Source of the DNA: Thermoleophilaceae bacterium
GTDB taxonomy: Bacteria > Actinomycetota > Thermoleophilia > Solirubrobacterales > Thermoleophilaceae
Reading direction: 5' to 3'
NCBI GenBank assembly: GCA_013695855.1
Contig: JACCZR010000189.1
Coordinates: forward strand, 1 to 12,965
Length of the DNA stretch: 12,965 nt
The notes below the pieces were generated by a model. The model worked only from the letters and a program-made list of their open reading frames with translations. It was not told where the DNA came from and searched no databases. Positions within the stretch are counted from its first letter, which is position 1; every line of letters begins with the position of its first letter. This document shows, piece by piece, positions 5,419 through 11,714 of this stretch. A program made the translations under genes and the position numbers.

Positions 5419-6926
5419 GCGTCGATCTCCACCTTTCGGCCCACCGCCTCCGCCAGCAGGTCGGCGCTGCGCCGGGCGGCCCAGATGGGCACGCCCGCGT
5501 CGCCGGACTTGACTTTCGGTCGCAGGATCAGCGCACCGTTCTGCGCGCTCACGTCCACCGAGGCCACCGATTGGTCGCGGCTTCGCTCCAGTTGCTCGGC
5601 CAGCCGGATGATCCCGCTCAGCAGGCGCACGCGGCCCTTGTCGCCGCGCTCGGCCAGGTCGCCGAGCGAGGAGGCGTCGGGGTCGCCCTTGCGGTGGTAG
5701 CGCGCGACGAGCGCGATCAGCACCTGCTCGCGGCTCGAGTACCCCGGCAGGCCCGAGTTGAGGATCAGGTAGGCGGAGTGGTGATGGTGGTCGTCGTAGT
5801 CGATGGCCACCCCGATGTCGTGCAGCTCGCACGCGGCCCACAGCAGCTCGCGCTCGACGTTGCCCTGCTTGTGCAGCCCGGCCTCGCCCAACCCGTCGAA
5901 TAGCTCCAGCGAGAGCTTCGCCACGTGGCCCACGTGCACGTCGTCGGTGCGGTAGCGGTGGGCGAGGTTGATCACCGACTCGCGACGCACGTCGCCGAAC
6001 AGCGGCGGCTCGGCGTCCTCGAGCAGGCACTCGAAGAAGATGCCCTCGCGCAGTCCCGCTTCGGAGACCTCGATCGCCTTGAAGCCACCCTCGTCCATCA
6101 TCGTCGCCAGGGCGATCGTCCCACCGAGGACCACGTCCCCGCGGTCGGGCTTGATGCCCGGAATGGAGCCGCGCTTGGAGGCGGGCTTGTCGGCCAGCGC
6201 CTCGATCAGCTCCTCCAGCGCCTCGCGGCTGAGCACGAAGCCCTGGACGTCCATGTCGGGCGAGTCGAGCTGTTTGCTCGCCGCTGCGGCGAGATTGCGA
6301 ATGGTGCCGCCGATCCCCACCAGGCGGCCGCCCTTGGTGGGCCACCACTCCACGGCGCCGAGCTGGCTGGCCACGTGGCGGCGAACCGCCTTGCGCGCCT
6401 TGCCCGGTGCTTTCTCATCTGGCAGGAAGGCCTCGCTGAGGCGCACTGAGCCGAGCGGCAGCGAGCAGGCGTCGGTGAGCTGCCGCCCGCGGATGCGCAC
6501 GAGCTGGGCGCTGCCGCCGCCGATCTCCACCCCGTAGCCGTCGTCCACGGTGGTGGAGTTCGCCATCGCCAGCCAGCCGTAGCGGGCCTCCTCCTCACCG
6601 GAGATGACCCTCACCTCTAGGCCGGTCTGCTCGGAGATCGCCTCGAGCAGCTCGGCGCGATTGGACGCCTCGCGGATAGCGCTGGTGGCCACGGCGTCCA
6701 CCTCCTCGATGCCCGATGCCTCGCAGAAGGCAGCGAAGACGGCTGCGGTGCGCACCGCGCGGTCCATTGGCTCGGGCTTCAGCTCGCTCTCTCGGCCCAT
6801 GCCCTCGCTCACCCGCACCGGCTCGCGGATCTCGTCGATGAGGGCCCACCAACTGCCTTTCTCGTGGCCGTAGACCACCAGGCGAAACGAGTTCGAGCCC
6901 ATGTCGATGACGGCCTGGCGGCGCAC
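5415..6926 (-). CDS. ppx: Exopolyphosphatase/ppGpp-ase, Ppx/GppA with HD domain
   Basis: This 503-residue protein has two parts. The first is an ASKHA-fold Ppx/GppA phosphatase (1 to about 305), with the P-loop-like AVIDMGSNSFRLVVY (5-19), catalytic acid in ISGEEEARYG (108-117), VEIGGGSAQLV (133-143) and VGIGGTIRNLA (203-213). The second is an HD-type C-terminal domain, with His369-Asp370 in ACELHDIG and HHHHS (380-384). Members remove terminal phosphate from polyphosphate and/or convert pppGpp to ppGpp; sequence alone does not decide between these. I start at GTG 6926 because the family begins directly with this phosphate-binding strand. The open frame extends about 195 residues further upstream, but that part is antisense to the HicB unit and not family-like. 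A weak GATGAT box precedes the GTG by 6 nt. The gene is monocistronic as seen, ending in CTAG shared with the FAH gene. Confidence 0.9.
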   Translation of the reverse strand: MRRQAVIDMGSNSFRLVVYGHEKGSWWALIDEIREPVRVSEGMGRESELKPEPMDRAVRTAAVFAAFCEASGIEEVDAVATSAIREASNRAELLEAISEQTGLEVRVISGEEEARYGWLAMANSTTVDDGYGVEIGGGSAQLVRIRGRQLTDACSLPLGSVRLSEAFLPDEKAPGKARKAVRRHVASQLGAVEWWPTKGGRLVGIGGTIRNLAAAASKQLDSPDMDVQGFVLSREALEELIEALADKPASKRGSIPGIKPDRGDVVLGGTIALATMMDEGGFKAIEVSEAGLREGIFFECLLEDAEPPLFGDVRRESVINLAHRYRTDDVHVGHVAKLSLELFDGLGEAGLHKQGNVERELLWAACELHDIGVAIDYDDHHHHSAYLILNSGLPGYSSREQVLIALVARYHRKGDPDASSLGDLAERGDKGRVRLLSGIIRLAEQLERSRDQSVASVDVSAQNGALILRPKVKSGDAGVPIWAARRSADLLAEAVGRKVEIDA

Positions 6927-7020
6927 CCCGGGATCATCCCCTACCTCGCCTACTGGGCGAACCTTGCCACTCGCCCGCTTGCTGACACGAGGGAGCGAGG
7001 GGGGTGCCACTCTGAACGAC

Positions 7021-7200
7021 ATGAAGCAGTCACCGCACGAGGGCGGGCGGATCGCCCTGCGGCGCGAAGGCGAGCTGCTCTCCGACGTCGTGATCGAGAC
7101 GGAAGCCCAGATCTTCCGCGACGAGAAGCTCATCGTCCACCTCGGGCGCGTGGCAGCCGCGGAGAACGTTCTGCTCGGGGACCGGGAGGGCTGGTCGTGA
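7021..7200 (+). CDS. Unrecognised 59-residue protein upstream of HicB-like gene
   Basis: ATG 7021 opens a 59-residue frame whose TGA (7198-7200) overlaps the next gene's GTG as GTGA. That overlap is the main reason to believe it is a real, co-translated gene. The upstream in-frame extension to 6901 is antisense to the ppx start and is discarded. The protein is charged and soluble. It alternates RIALRRE, DVVIETEAQIFRD and KLIVHLGR, suggesting three beta strands followed by a short helix. It has no signal peptide, no membrane segment and no cysteine. It does not show the HicA pattern (Gly-Ser-His-His region), so it is not an evident toxin partner. I do not recognise the family. Confidence 0.5.
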   Translation: MKQSPHEGGRIALRREGELLSDVVIETEAQIFRDEKLIVHLGRVAAAENVLLGDREGWS

Positions 7201-7460
7201 CAGAGACGGCCGACGAAGAGGCGTTGATGACCTACACGGCGATCCTCACTCCCGGCGAGGACGGCTGGATCTGCGCGCAGATCGCCGAGGTGCCGGAGGC
7301 GATCAGCCAGGGACGCACCCCCGAGCAGGCGAAGACCAACGTCACCGAGGCGCTCCGGCTGGCGCTCGACTGGCGTCGCGACGAGGGAGAACCGCTCCCT
7401 GAGCGCGCTCAGGTGACTGTGAGAGTCCCGATCACAAGAGCCTTCGGACGGGCCCACTAG
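7197..7460 (+). CDS. HicB-like antitoxin-fold protein (solo)
   Basis: This 87-residue protein has the HicB/UPF0150 partial RNase-H-like fold. Its strand YTAILTPGEDGWICAQIAEVPEAISQG (13-39) is followed by the helix TPEQAKTNVTEALRLAL (41-57), the usual 'gets-through-as-G-x-T-x-E-E-A' layout. HicB proteins neutralise HicA, an mRNA interferase, but no HicA-like gene lies on either side. The C-terminal 25 residues are a single strand-rich tail, not an RHH or HTH DNA-binding domain. The start GTG 7197 overlaps the previous stop; ATG 7227 is an alternative that would drop ten residues. It may be an orphan antitoxin, a partner of the 59-residue protein, or a domesticated regulator. Confidence 0.75.
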   Translation: MTETADEEALMTYTAILTPGEDGWICAQIAEVPEAISQGRTPEQAKTNVTEALRLALDWRRDEGEPLPERAQVTVRVPITRAFGRAH

Positions 7461-7463
7461 CCT
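7458..7463 (+). promoter_or_regulatory. -10 box (TAGCCT) for fprA
   Basis: TAGCCT begins with the TAG stop codon of the HicB-like gene and ends 7 nt before the fprA ATG (7471), predicting a leaderless fprA message. No Shine-Dalgarno precedes the ATG, which supports this reading. The promoter would sit inside the end of the upstream gene. Confidence 0.45.
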
Positions 7464-7470
7464 CGGCTCA

Positions 7471-8865
7471 ATGCCCCCCGGAGGCGCCGATAACCCCCTG
7501 CGTGTGGCCATCGTGGGCTCCGGCCCGGCCGGCTTCTACGCCGCCGGACACCTGCTCAAGGCCAAGGACGTCGAGGTGCAGGTCGACGTCTTCGACCGCC
7601 TTCCCACGCCCTGGGGCCTGGTGCGCGGCGGGGTGGCGCCCGACCACCCGAACATCAAGGCCGTAAGCCGGGTCTACGAGAAGACCGCGGCCATGCCCGG
7701 CTTTCGCTTCTTCGGCAACGTCGACTTCGGCACCGACGTAACCCACGACGAGCTGACAGACCGCTACCACGCGGTGATGTACGCCGTGGGCGCCCAGACC
7801 GACCGCCGGATGGGCATCCCCGGCGAGGATCTCGCCGGCTCACACTCGGCCACCGATCTCGTGGCTTGGTACAACGGCCACCCCGACTACCGCGACCTCG
7901 AGTTCGACCTCTCGGCGAAGACCGCCGTGGTCGTCGGCAACGGCAACGTGGCGATGGACGTCACGCGCATGCTCGTTACCGATCCCGAGGAGCTGGCCAA
8001 GACCGACTGCGCCGACCACGCGCTCGAGGTGCTGCGCGAGTCGCAGGTTAGGGAGGTAGTGGTGCTGGGCCGCCGCGGCCCCGCGCAGGCCGCCTTCACC
8101 AACCCCGAGCTGCTCGAGCTGCGCGAGCTCACCGACGCCGACGTCTTCGTGGATCCCCGCGACTGCGAGCTCGACGAGCACTCGGCCGAGTCGCTCGAGT
8201 CCGAGGGCACCATGACCGCGCGCAAGAACGTGGAGATCCTCACGGGCTACTCGGCCACCGAGCCCACCGGCCGCGACCGTCGCATCGACCTCCGCTTCCT
8301 GGTCTCCCCCGTGGAGATCCTGGGCGAGGAGCGGGTCAAGGGGGTGCGCATCGTGCGCAACGAGCTGCACCGCGGCAACGACGGCGTGGTGCGCCCCGAG
8401 CCCACCGACATCACCGACGTGATCGGGTGCGGGCTGGTCTTTCGCTCGATCGGCTACCGCGGCGTGCCGCTGGAGGGCGTGCCCTTCGACGAGCGCGGCG
8501 GCGTGATCCCCAACGAGGGCGGGCGGATCACCGACGGCGGCGTGCCAGTGCTCGGCGAGTACGCGGTCGGCTGGATCAAGCGTGGGCCGAACGGCATCAT
8601 CGGCACCAACAAGCGCGACGCCCAGGAGACGGTGAACGCGATCCTCGAGGACGCCGCCGCCGGCCGGGTGCTGGATCCGAGCGATCCCGACCCCGACTCG
8701 GTCGAGGCCCTGATCGGCGAGCGAAAGCCCGACCACGTGACCTATGCGGGTTGGGAGGCGATCGACCGCGCCGAGCGCGAGGCCGGCGAGGCGGCGGGCC
8801 GCCCGCGCGTGAAGCTGACGAGCACCGAGGAGCTGCTGGAGGCCGCGCGGGAGAAGGTGGGCTAA
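7471..8865 (+). CDS. fprA: Ferredoxin-NADP+ reductase, FprA/adrenodoxin reductase type
   Basis: This 464-residue FAD/NADP flavoprotein is the right length for mycobacterial FprA. The FAD dinucleotide-binding motif is IVGSGPAG (14-21). FDRLPTPWGLVRGGVAPDH (41-59) is a signature of the adrenodoxin reductase family. The NADP(H) Rossmann motif is VVGNGNVAMDV (154-164), with Arg201-Arg202 in VLGRRGPAQAAF placed to bind the 2'-phosphate. The C-terminal GWIKRGPNGIIGTNK (367-381) closes the active site. It passes electrons between NADPH and small ferredoxins, supplying P450s or Fe-S assembly. ATG 7471 lies 10 nt after the HicB-like stop. Its TAA (8863-8865) overlaps the stop of the convergent toxin gene. 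The family call is very secure; the partner ferredoxin is not in the window. Confidence 0.95.
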   Translation: MPPGGADNPLRVAIVGSGPAGFYAAGHLLKAKDVEVQVDVFDRLPTPWGLVRGGVAPDHPNIKAVSRVYEKTAAMPGFRFFGNVDFGTDVTHDELTDRYHAVMYAVGAQTDRRMGIPGEDLAGSHSATDLVAWYNGHPDYRDLEFDLSAKTAVVVGNGNVAMDVTRMLVTDPEELAKTDCADHALEVLRESQVREVVVLGRRGPAQAAFTNPELLELRELTDADVFVDPRDCELDEHSAESLESEGTMTARKNVEILTGYSATEPTGRDRRIDLRFLVSPVEILGEERVKGVRIVRNELHRGNDGVVRPEPTDITDVIGCGLVFRSIGYRGVPLEGVPFDERGGVIPNEGGRITDGGVPVLGEYAVGWIKRGPNGIIGTNKRDAQETVNAILEDAAAGRVLDPSDPDPDSVEALIGERKPDHVTYAGWEAIDRAEREAGEAAGRPRVKLTSTEELLEAAREKVG

Positions 8866-9152
8866 CGGGTGCCGGTTGCCGCTCCCGAAGAGCGTGCGTC
8901 CTGCACGCTCACTACCGTGACTCGATCGTTGGCCTCGTCGAGCGTGTAGACCAACAGGAGCCAGCGCCAGGGGCCGAGCAGGAATCGCAGCCCCGAATAC
9001 CGGCCGCTGAGCTCGGGGCCCACCCGCGGGAACCGCTCGAGTGGCCGAAGCGAGGCCTGGACGCGCTGCTTGGTGTCGGCCGGGAGGCTGTGGGTGCGAA
9101 TGAGCGTTTCAAGCTCATCCACGGCGAGCCTGGTCAGCTCGACCGTGGCCAC
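8862..9152 (-). CDS. ParE/RelE-superfamily toxin
   Basis: This 96-residue protein has the ParE/RelE layout. An N-terminal strand (VELTRLA) is followed by two helices (about 8-20 and 24-41). The strands SGRYSGLRFLLGPWRWLLLVYTLDEANDRVTVVSVQDAR (49-87) carry the conserved Arg51/Arg56 and a Y-T-x-D-x-x-x-x-V-x-V core. It follows the antitoxin by 6 nt on the same strand, in the parDE/relBE order. Family members either inhibit gyrase (ParE) or cleave mRNA on ribosomes (RelE); this one cannot be placed confidently. The GTG start (9152) fits the strand-first fold. The TAG stop overlaps the fprA TAA. The last ten residues (Gly/Ala/Ser) look disordered and may be an extension created by reading into the fprA end. 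Confidence 0.82.
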   Translation of the reverse strand: MATVELTRLAVDELETLIRTHSLPADTKQRVQASLRPLERFPRVGPELSGRYSGLRFLLGPWRWLLLVYTLDEANDRVTVVSVQDARSSGAATGTR

Positions 9153-9158
9153 TGCGTG

Positions 9159-9416
9159 TTAGAGGGCGTCGAGCGGAATGGTCTCTCCCGCCTCGGCCTG
9201 ACGCATCCCCTCCTGAATGCGATCGAACGCGTCGGGGATTGCGTCGAGAAGGCTCACCACCTCGGCCGCATTGGGATCGGCTTCGTCGATGGCAGTCGAC
9301 AGGAGCGAGCGAGCGAGCGTTCCCTCCTGGACGTGCGTGCGCTCTGCGAGCCGGCTGAGCTTCTCCGCGTGCTCGCCGTCGAGCGTGATGTTCAGCCGCT
9401 GGGAATTGACCGCCAT
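9159..9416 (-). CDS. Ribbon-helix-helix antitoxin (ParD/RelB-like)
   Basis: This is an 85-residue protein from ATG 9416. The first part, QRLNITLDGEHAEKLSRLAE (6-25) then a second helix (31-45), is an RHH/CopG DNA-binding fold with the alternating strand RLNITLD. The rest is a predicted helical toxin-binding region ending in GETIPLDAL, a tail often seen on antitoxins paired with ParE-like toxins. The frame continues upstream to 9515, but the added residues are unlike the family. It comes first in a two-gene operon with the toxin. The inverted repeat at 9428-9452 directly upstream is a candidate autoregulatory operator. A TACCCT box ends 7 nt before the ATG. Confidence 0.82.
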   Translation of the reverse strand: MAVNSQRLNITLDGEHAEKLSRLAERTHVQEGTLARSLLSTAIDEADPNAAEVVSLLDAIPDAFDRIQEGMRQAEAGETIPLDAL

Positions 9417-9423
9417 CGATTGA

Positions 9424-9429
9424 AGGGTA
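9424..9429 (-). promoter_or_regulatory. -10 box (TACCCT) of the toxin-antitoxin operon
   Basis: TACCCT on the minus strand ends 7 nt before the antitoxin ATG, predicting leaderless transcription. It overlaps the edge of the candidate operator at 9428-9452. No convincing -35 hexamer is seen. Confidence 0.5.
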
Positions 9430-9452
9430 CACGCAACGACGCTGGTCGTGTA
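9428..9452. promoter_or_regulatory. Candidate operator for the RHH antitoxin
   Basis: Two overlapping inverted repeats share this site. One is TACACG (9428-9433) with CGTGTA (9447-9452); the other is ACGAC (9436-9440) with GTCGT (9445-9449). The site covers the -10 edge through the -35 position of the predicted antitoxin promoter, so an RHH dimer pair bound there would block transcription. Autoregulation is the rule for such antitoxins, but this site is inferred from sequence only. Confidence 0.5.
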
Positions 9453-9530
9453 GTTCCTGGCGCCACAAGATCGGGGGCGATTCGGGCAGCCTGCTTGGCA
9501 ACTAGAGCGGGCCACGGCCGCAAGTAGGAA

Positions 9531-9550
9531 TTAAAAAAGGCTGGCCAGCC
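9531..9550 (-). terminator. Rho-independent terminator downstream of the DUF4143 ATPase gene
   Basis: On the minus strand the 12-bp palindrome GGCTGGCCAGCC (9550-9539) is followed directly by six T residues (9538-9533) and AA. The stem is short (GGCT/AGCC around a GGCC loop) but G+C-rich, and the T-run is striking in this composition. It lies about 95 bp past the ATPase stop at 9645 and upstream of the toxin-antitoxin promoter, insulating the two units. Confidence 0.65.
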
Positions 9551-9644
9551 AGACAGATGCCTGACGGCGACCAATCAACCGCAGTGACGGCGTTTCGGAC
9601 GGAGCGTTTAGGACGGCCGAGAGCGCCGCTGCTCGAGTTCGCGG

Positions 9645-10898
9645 CTATCGCCACAGGCCCGCTAGGGGAAGCGCCCAGAGCCGGTCACCGAAAGGAAGCG
9701 TGCGCTGGCCTGCGTAAATGACCAACCCGGCCCTCAGACGCGCGCCCACGCGATCACGCAGGTGAGCGAGGCCGGCGAAGTCGCGGCTGCGAACCGTGGC
9801 GCTCGCCTTGACCTCGACGCCGACGATCTCGCCCGACGGCCGCTCGACGATCGTGTCGACCTCACGCTCTCCGTCGCGGTAGTGCCAAAACGTCAGGGGT
9901 TGCGCTGACCACGAAGCTTGGCGCTCGAGCTCGGTCGCCACGAACGTCTCGAACAGCGCTCCGGCGAGTCCGTCGTCGTCGCGGACGCGCTGCGCATCTG
10001 CGCCGACCAGCCCCGCGAGCAGTCCACAATCGGACACGTAGAGCTTGGGCGCCTTGACCTGGCGCTTTCCGAGGTTCACGTGCCATGGCTGCCGGATCCT
10101 CACGAGAAAGAGCCGTTCCAGAACGTCGAGGTGTGCCTTGATCGTCTTGCCGTCGACCCCGACCTCACGCGCCAACCCCTCGTAGCGTGCGAGCGAGCCC
10201 GAGCGTGCCGCGACAAGCCGCAGCAGCGTTGCCACGGCCGCCGTATCGTGCACCGCCGCGACATCTCGAATGTCGCGGTCGACGATCGAGCCCACATAGC
10301 TCTCGAAGAACCGCGTCCGGGCCCCATCCGCCCGCTCACGCGCCTCTGGGAATCCGCCGGCCAGGATCGTGTCCGCGTACTCGTGGCGCCCCACCGGCGC
10401 GTCGCTGATCGAAACTGGTCTTTCGCCGAAGAGGCGATCGATGAGATCCCCCTGACGCCCGGCGATCTCACCCTGAGTCAATGGCCACAGTGTCAGATAG
10501 TCGACGCGTCCCGGCAGCGCATCGGCCACAGCCGGGATCCGGCGCAGGTTTGCCGACCCCGTCAGGAGAAACTGTCCCGGCGAGGGATCGCGATCGAGCC
10601 TTGACTTGATCGCCAGCATCAGGTCCGGGGCGCGCTGCACCTCGTCGATCACGGTTCGGCGACCGAGCGCCGCGACGAATCCGTCCGGATCGTTGGCCGC
10701 GGCAGATCGCAGCGGCTCGTCGTCGAGCGTCAGGTACTCAGCGGGCAGCGGCCCTGCTGCGAGCACCTGTGCGAGCGTGCTCTTTCCGGCTTGGCGCGGT
10801 CCCAGCAGGGCGACCGTCCGCGCGCTTTCCATGGCTTCGACGACGACGCCCGCCAAGCCCCTTCCGATCAGGCTCTGCTGTCGAGTCCGCGCAACCAT
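9645..10898 (-). CDS. AAA-type ATPase with DUF4143 C-terminus
   Basis: This is a 417-residue P-loop ATPase. Walker A is GPRQAGKST (33-41) and Walker B is TVIDEVQ (82-88). The sensor-like LLTGSANL (111-118) is typical of the AAA_14/DUF4143 family, and the signature AGGFPEARE (180-188) follows. A winged-helix-like segment (about 233-268, LAREVGVDGKTIKAHLDVLERLFLV) precedes the DUF4143 part. That part has a PD-(D/E)xK-like end, EREVDTIVE (344-352) and GVEVKAS (360-366, with Glu362 and Lys364). The family is widespread, often horizontally transferred, and of unknown cellular role. It is monocistronic, with a terminator at 9531-9550. Its ATG follows a more A+T-rich promoter region with a 9-bp direct repeat. 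Neighbouring a toxin-antitoxin operon fits an accessory insert. Confidence 0.88.
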   Translation of the reverse strand: MVARTRQQSLIGRGLAGVVVEAMESARTVALLGPRQAGKSTLAQVLAAGPLPAEYLTLDDEPLRSAAANDPDGFVAALGRRTVIDEVQRAPDLMLAIKSRLDRDPSPGQFLLTGSANLRRIPAVADALPGRVDYLTLWPLTQGEIAGRQGDLIDRLFGERPVSISDAPVGRHEYADTILAGGFPEARERADGARTRFFESYVGSIVDRDIRDVAAVHDTAAVATLLRLVAARSGSLARYEGLAREVGVDGKTIKAHLDVLERLFLVRIRQPWHVNLGKRQVKAPKLYVSDCGLLAGLVGADAQRVRDDDGLAGALFETFVATELERQASWSAQPLTFWHYRDGEREVDTIVERPSGEIVGVEVKASATVRSRDFAGLAHLRDRVGARLRAGLVIYAGQRTLPFGDRLWALPLAGLWR

Positions 10899-10907
10899 CT
10901 CGGAATA

Positions 10908-10946
10908 AGCTTACCGCTAACTCGTAGAATTACGCCTGCTAACTCG
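10908..10946 (-). promoter_or_regulatory. Promoter region with 9-bp direct repeat ahead of the ATPase
   Basis: On the minus strand CGAGTTAGC occurs twice, at 10946-10938 and 10924-10916, exactly 22 bp (about two helical turns) apart. A TAAGCT box (10913-10908) follows 2 bp after the second copy and ends 9 nt before ATG 10898. The repeats bracket the expected -35 position. This arrangement looks like a regulator or activator site, but no regulator is identified. Confidence 0.45.
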
Positions 10947-11003
10947 GAAAGTGCGCGGTTTCCTCTCTACCCGAGTCCGTCCTACGGTGTGGAGGCGCGG
11001 CGC

Positions 11004-11690
11004 TCACACCGGAGCGCGCACGCTCTCCCCGTCCAGCGCATCCAGCGCGCGCTGCGGCGAGGCGGTGATGCAGGTGAAGATCGGCGTCTCGGACTCCGTG
11101 TAGGCGCTCGACTCGGTGCCGCGCAGCTCCTGGACGAGGTCGAGGAACTCGCCGGGCTCGTCGGCGTCGAAGGAGACCACGAACTCCTGGTCGTCGAGGC
11201 CGTAGGAGTAGGCCGTGTTGATGTCGATGGTGCCGTGGCGCTTGCCCACCTCGATGTGGCCGTGCATCACCCTCATCCGCTCCTCGGCGGGCAGCAGGTA
11301 CCACTCGCGCTTCTTCCACATGGGGTAGACGATGAGGTACTTGGAGTCCGCGCCGGGGCGGGGCTCCAGTGGCGTGGGCTCGGGCGAGTAGACCGATTCC
11401 TTGGTCATGGCGAGGAAGGAGTGCGAGATCTCCGCCCAGCGCATCAGCCCGCTCTGGTTGAGCAGCACGTGCAGCTCGTGGATGGGCTCGAGCGAGGGGG
11501 CGATCGCGCGGATCATCAGGTCGCAGTCCCCACGCGTGCCCACCAGCGAGTAGGTGCGCAGGAAGTGGTCGGAGGCGAACTCCTCCAGTGCCGCGGCCAG
11601 CTCGGCCTTGCCCTGCGCGCGCTCGTCTGCGGGAAGGCGACGCCAGGCGGGATCCACCTTGAGGAAGGTGAACTTCACGAATTGCCGCAC
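11004..11690 (-). CDS. hemQ: Coproheme decarboxylase HemQ/ChdC (chlorite dismutase fold)
   Basis: This 228-residue protein converts coproporphyrin-iron (coproheme) to haem b, the last step of the coproporphyrin-dependent pathway of Gram-positive bacteria. The motif YPMWKKREWYLLPAEER begins at residue 122; Tyr122 should be the catalytic radical tyrosine and Lys127 the conserved lysine. The proximal haem ligand is probably His145 in VMHGHIEVG. I recalled the family spacing to SYGLDDQEFVVSF (162-174) for that assignment. ETPIFTCI closes the fold. Two in-frame GTGs compete, 11696 and 11690. I chose 11690 because a TAGACT box ends 6 nt before it, whereas it abuts 11696 directly. The gene stands without hemE/H/Y neighbours in view and is divergent from the glycosyltransferase gene by a tiny gap. 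Confidence 0.92.
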   Translation of the reverse strand: MRQFVKFTFLKVDPAWRRLPADERAQGKAELAAALEEFASDHFLRTYSLVGTRGDCDLMIRAIAPSLEPIHELHVLLNQSGLMRWAEISHSFLAMTKESVYSPEPTPLEPRPGADSKYLIVYPMWKKREWYLLPAEERMRVMHGHIEVGKRHGTIDINTAYSYGLDDQEFVVSFDADEPGEFLDLVQELRGTESSAYTESETPIFTCITASPQRALDALDGESVRAPV

Positions 11691-11696
11691 CCCCAC

Positions 11697-11706
11697 AGTC
11701 TAGGAT
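11697..11706. promoter_or_regulatory. Overlapping divergent -10 boxes, hemQ and GT4 gene
   Basis: The ten bases AGTCTAGGAT carry TAGACT on the minus strand (11702-11697) and TAGGAT on the plus strand (11701-11706), sharing the TA. TAGACT ends 6 nt before the hemQ GTG 11690, and TAGGAT ends 8 nt before the glycosyltransferase GTG 11715. With no room for leaders, both messages would be leaderless and the two promoters mutually exclusive. -35 elements would lie inside the opposite coding regions and are not recognisable. Confidence 0.5.
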
Positions 11707-11714
11707 GAGGCCTC

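Noticed and set aside
4615..6348. Long minus-strand frame of 577 codons antisense to the FAH gene and out of frame with ppx
   Set aside because: Arg/Gly/Ala-rich translation typical of a high-GC shadow; both underlying regions are explained by genes with clear motifs.
7021..7200. HicA toxin as partner of the HicB-like gene
   Set aside because: Lacks the small dsRBD-like pattern and active-site His region of HicA, and lies upstream; left as an unknown protein.
6927..7511. N-terminal extension of the ppx frame by about 195 residues
   Set aside because: The family begins at the phosphate-binding strand (GTG 6926). The extension is not family-like and is antisense to the better supported small-gene/HicB unit.
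9115..9501. 128-codon minus frame overlapping the antitoxin
   Set aside because: Different frame from the RHH antitoxin and no recognisable fold; composition-driven shadow.
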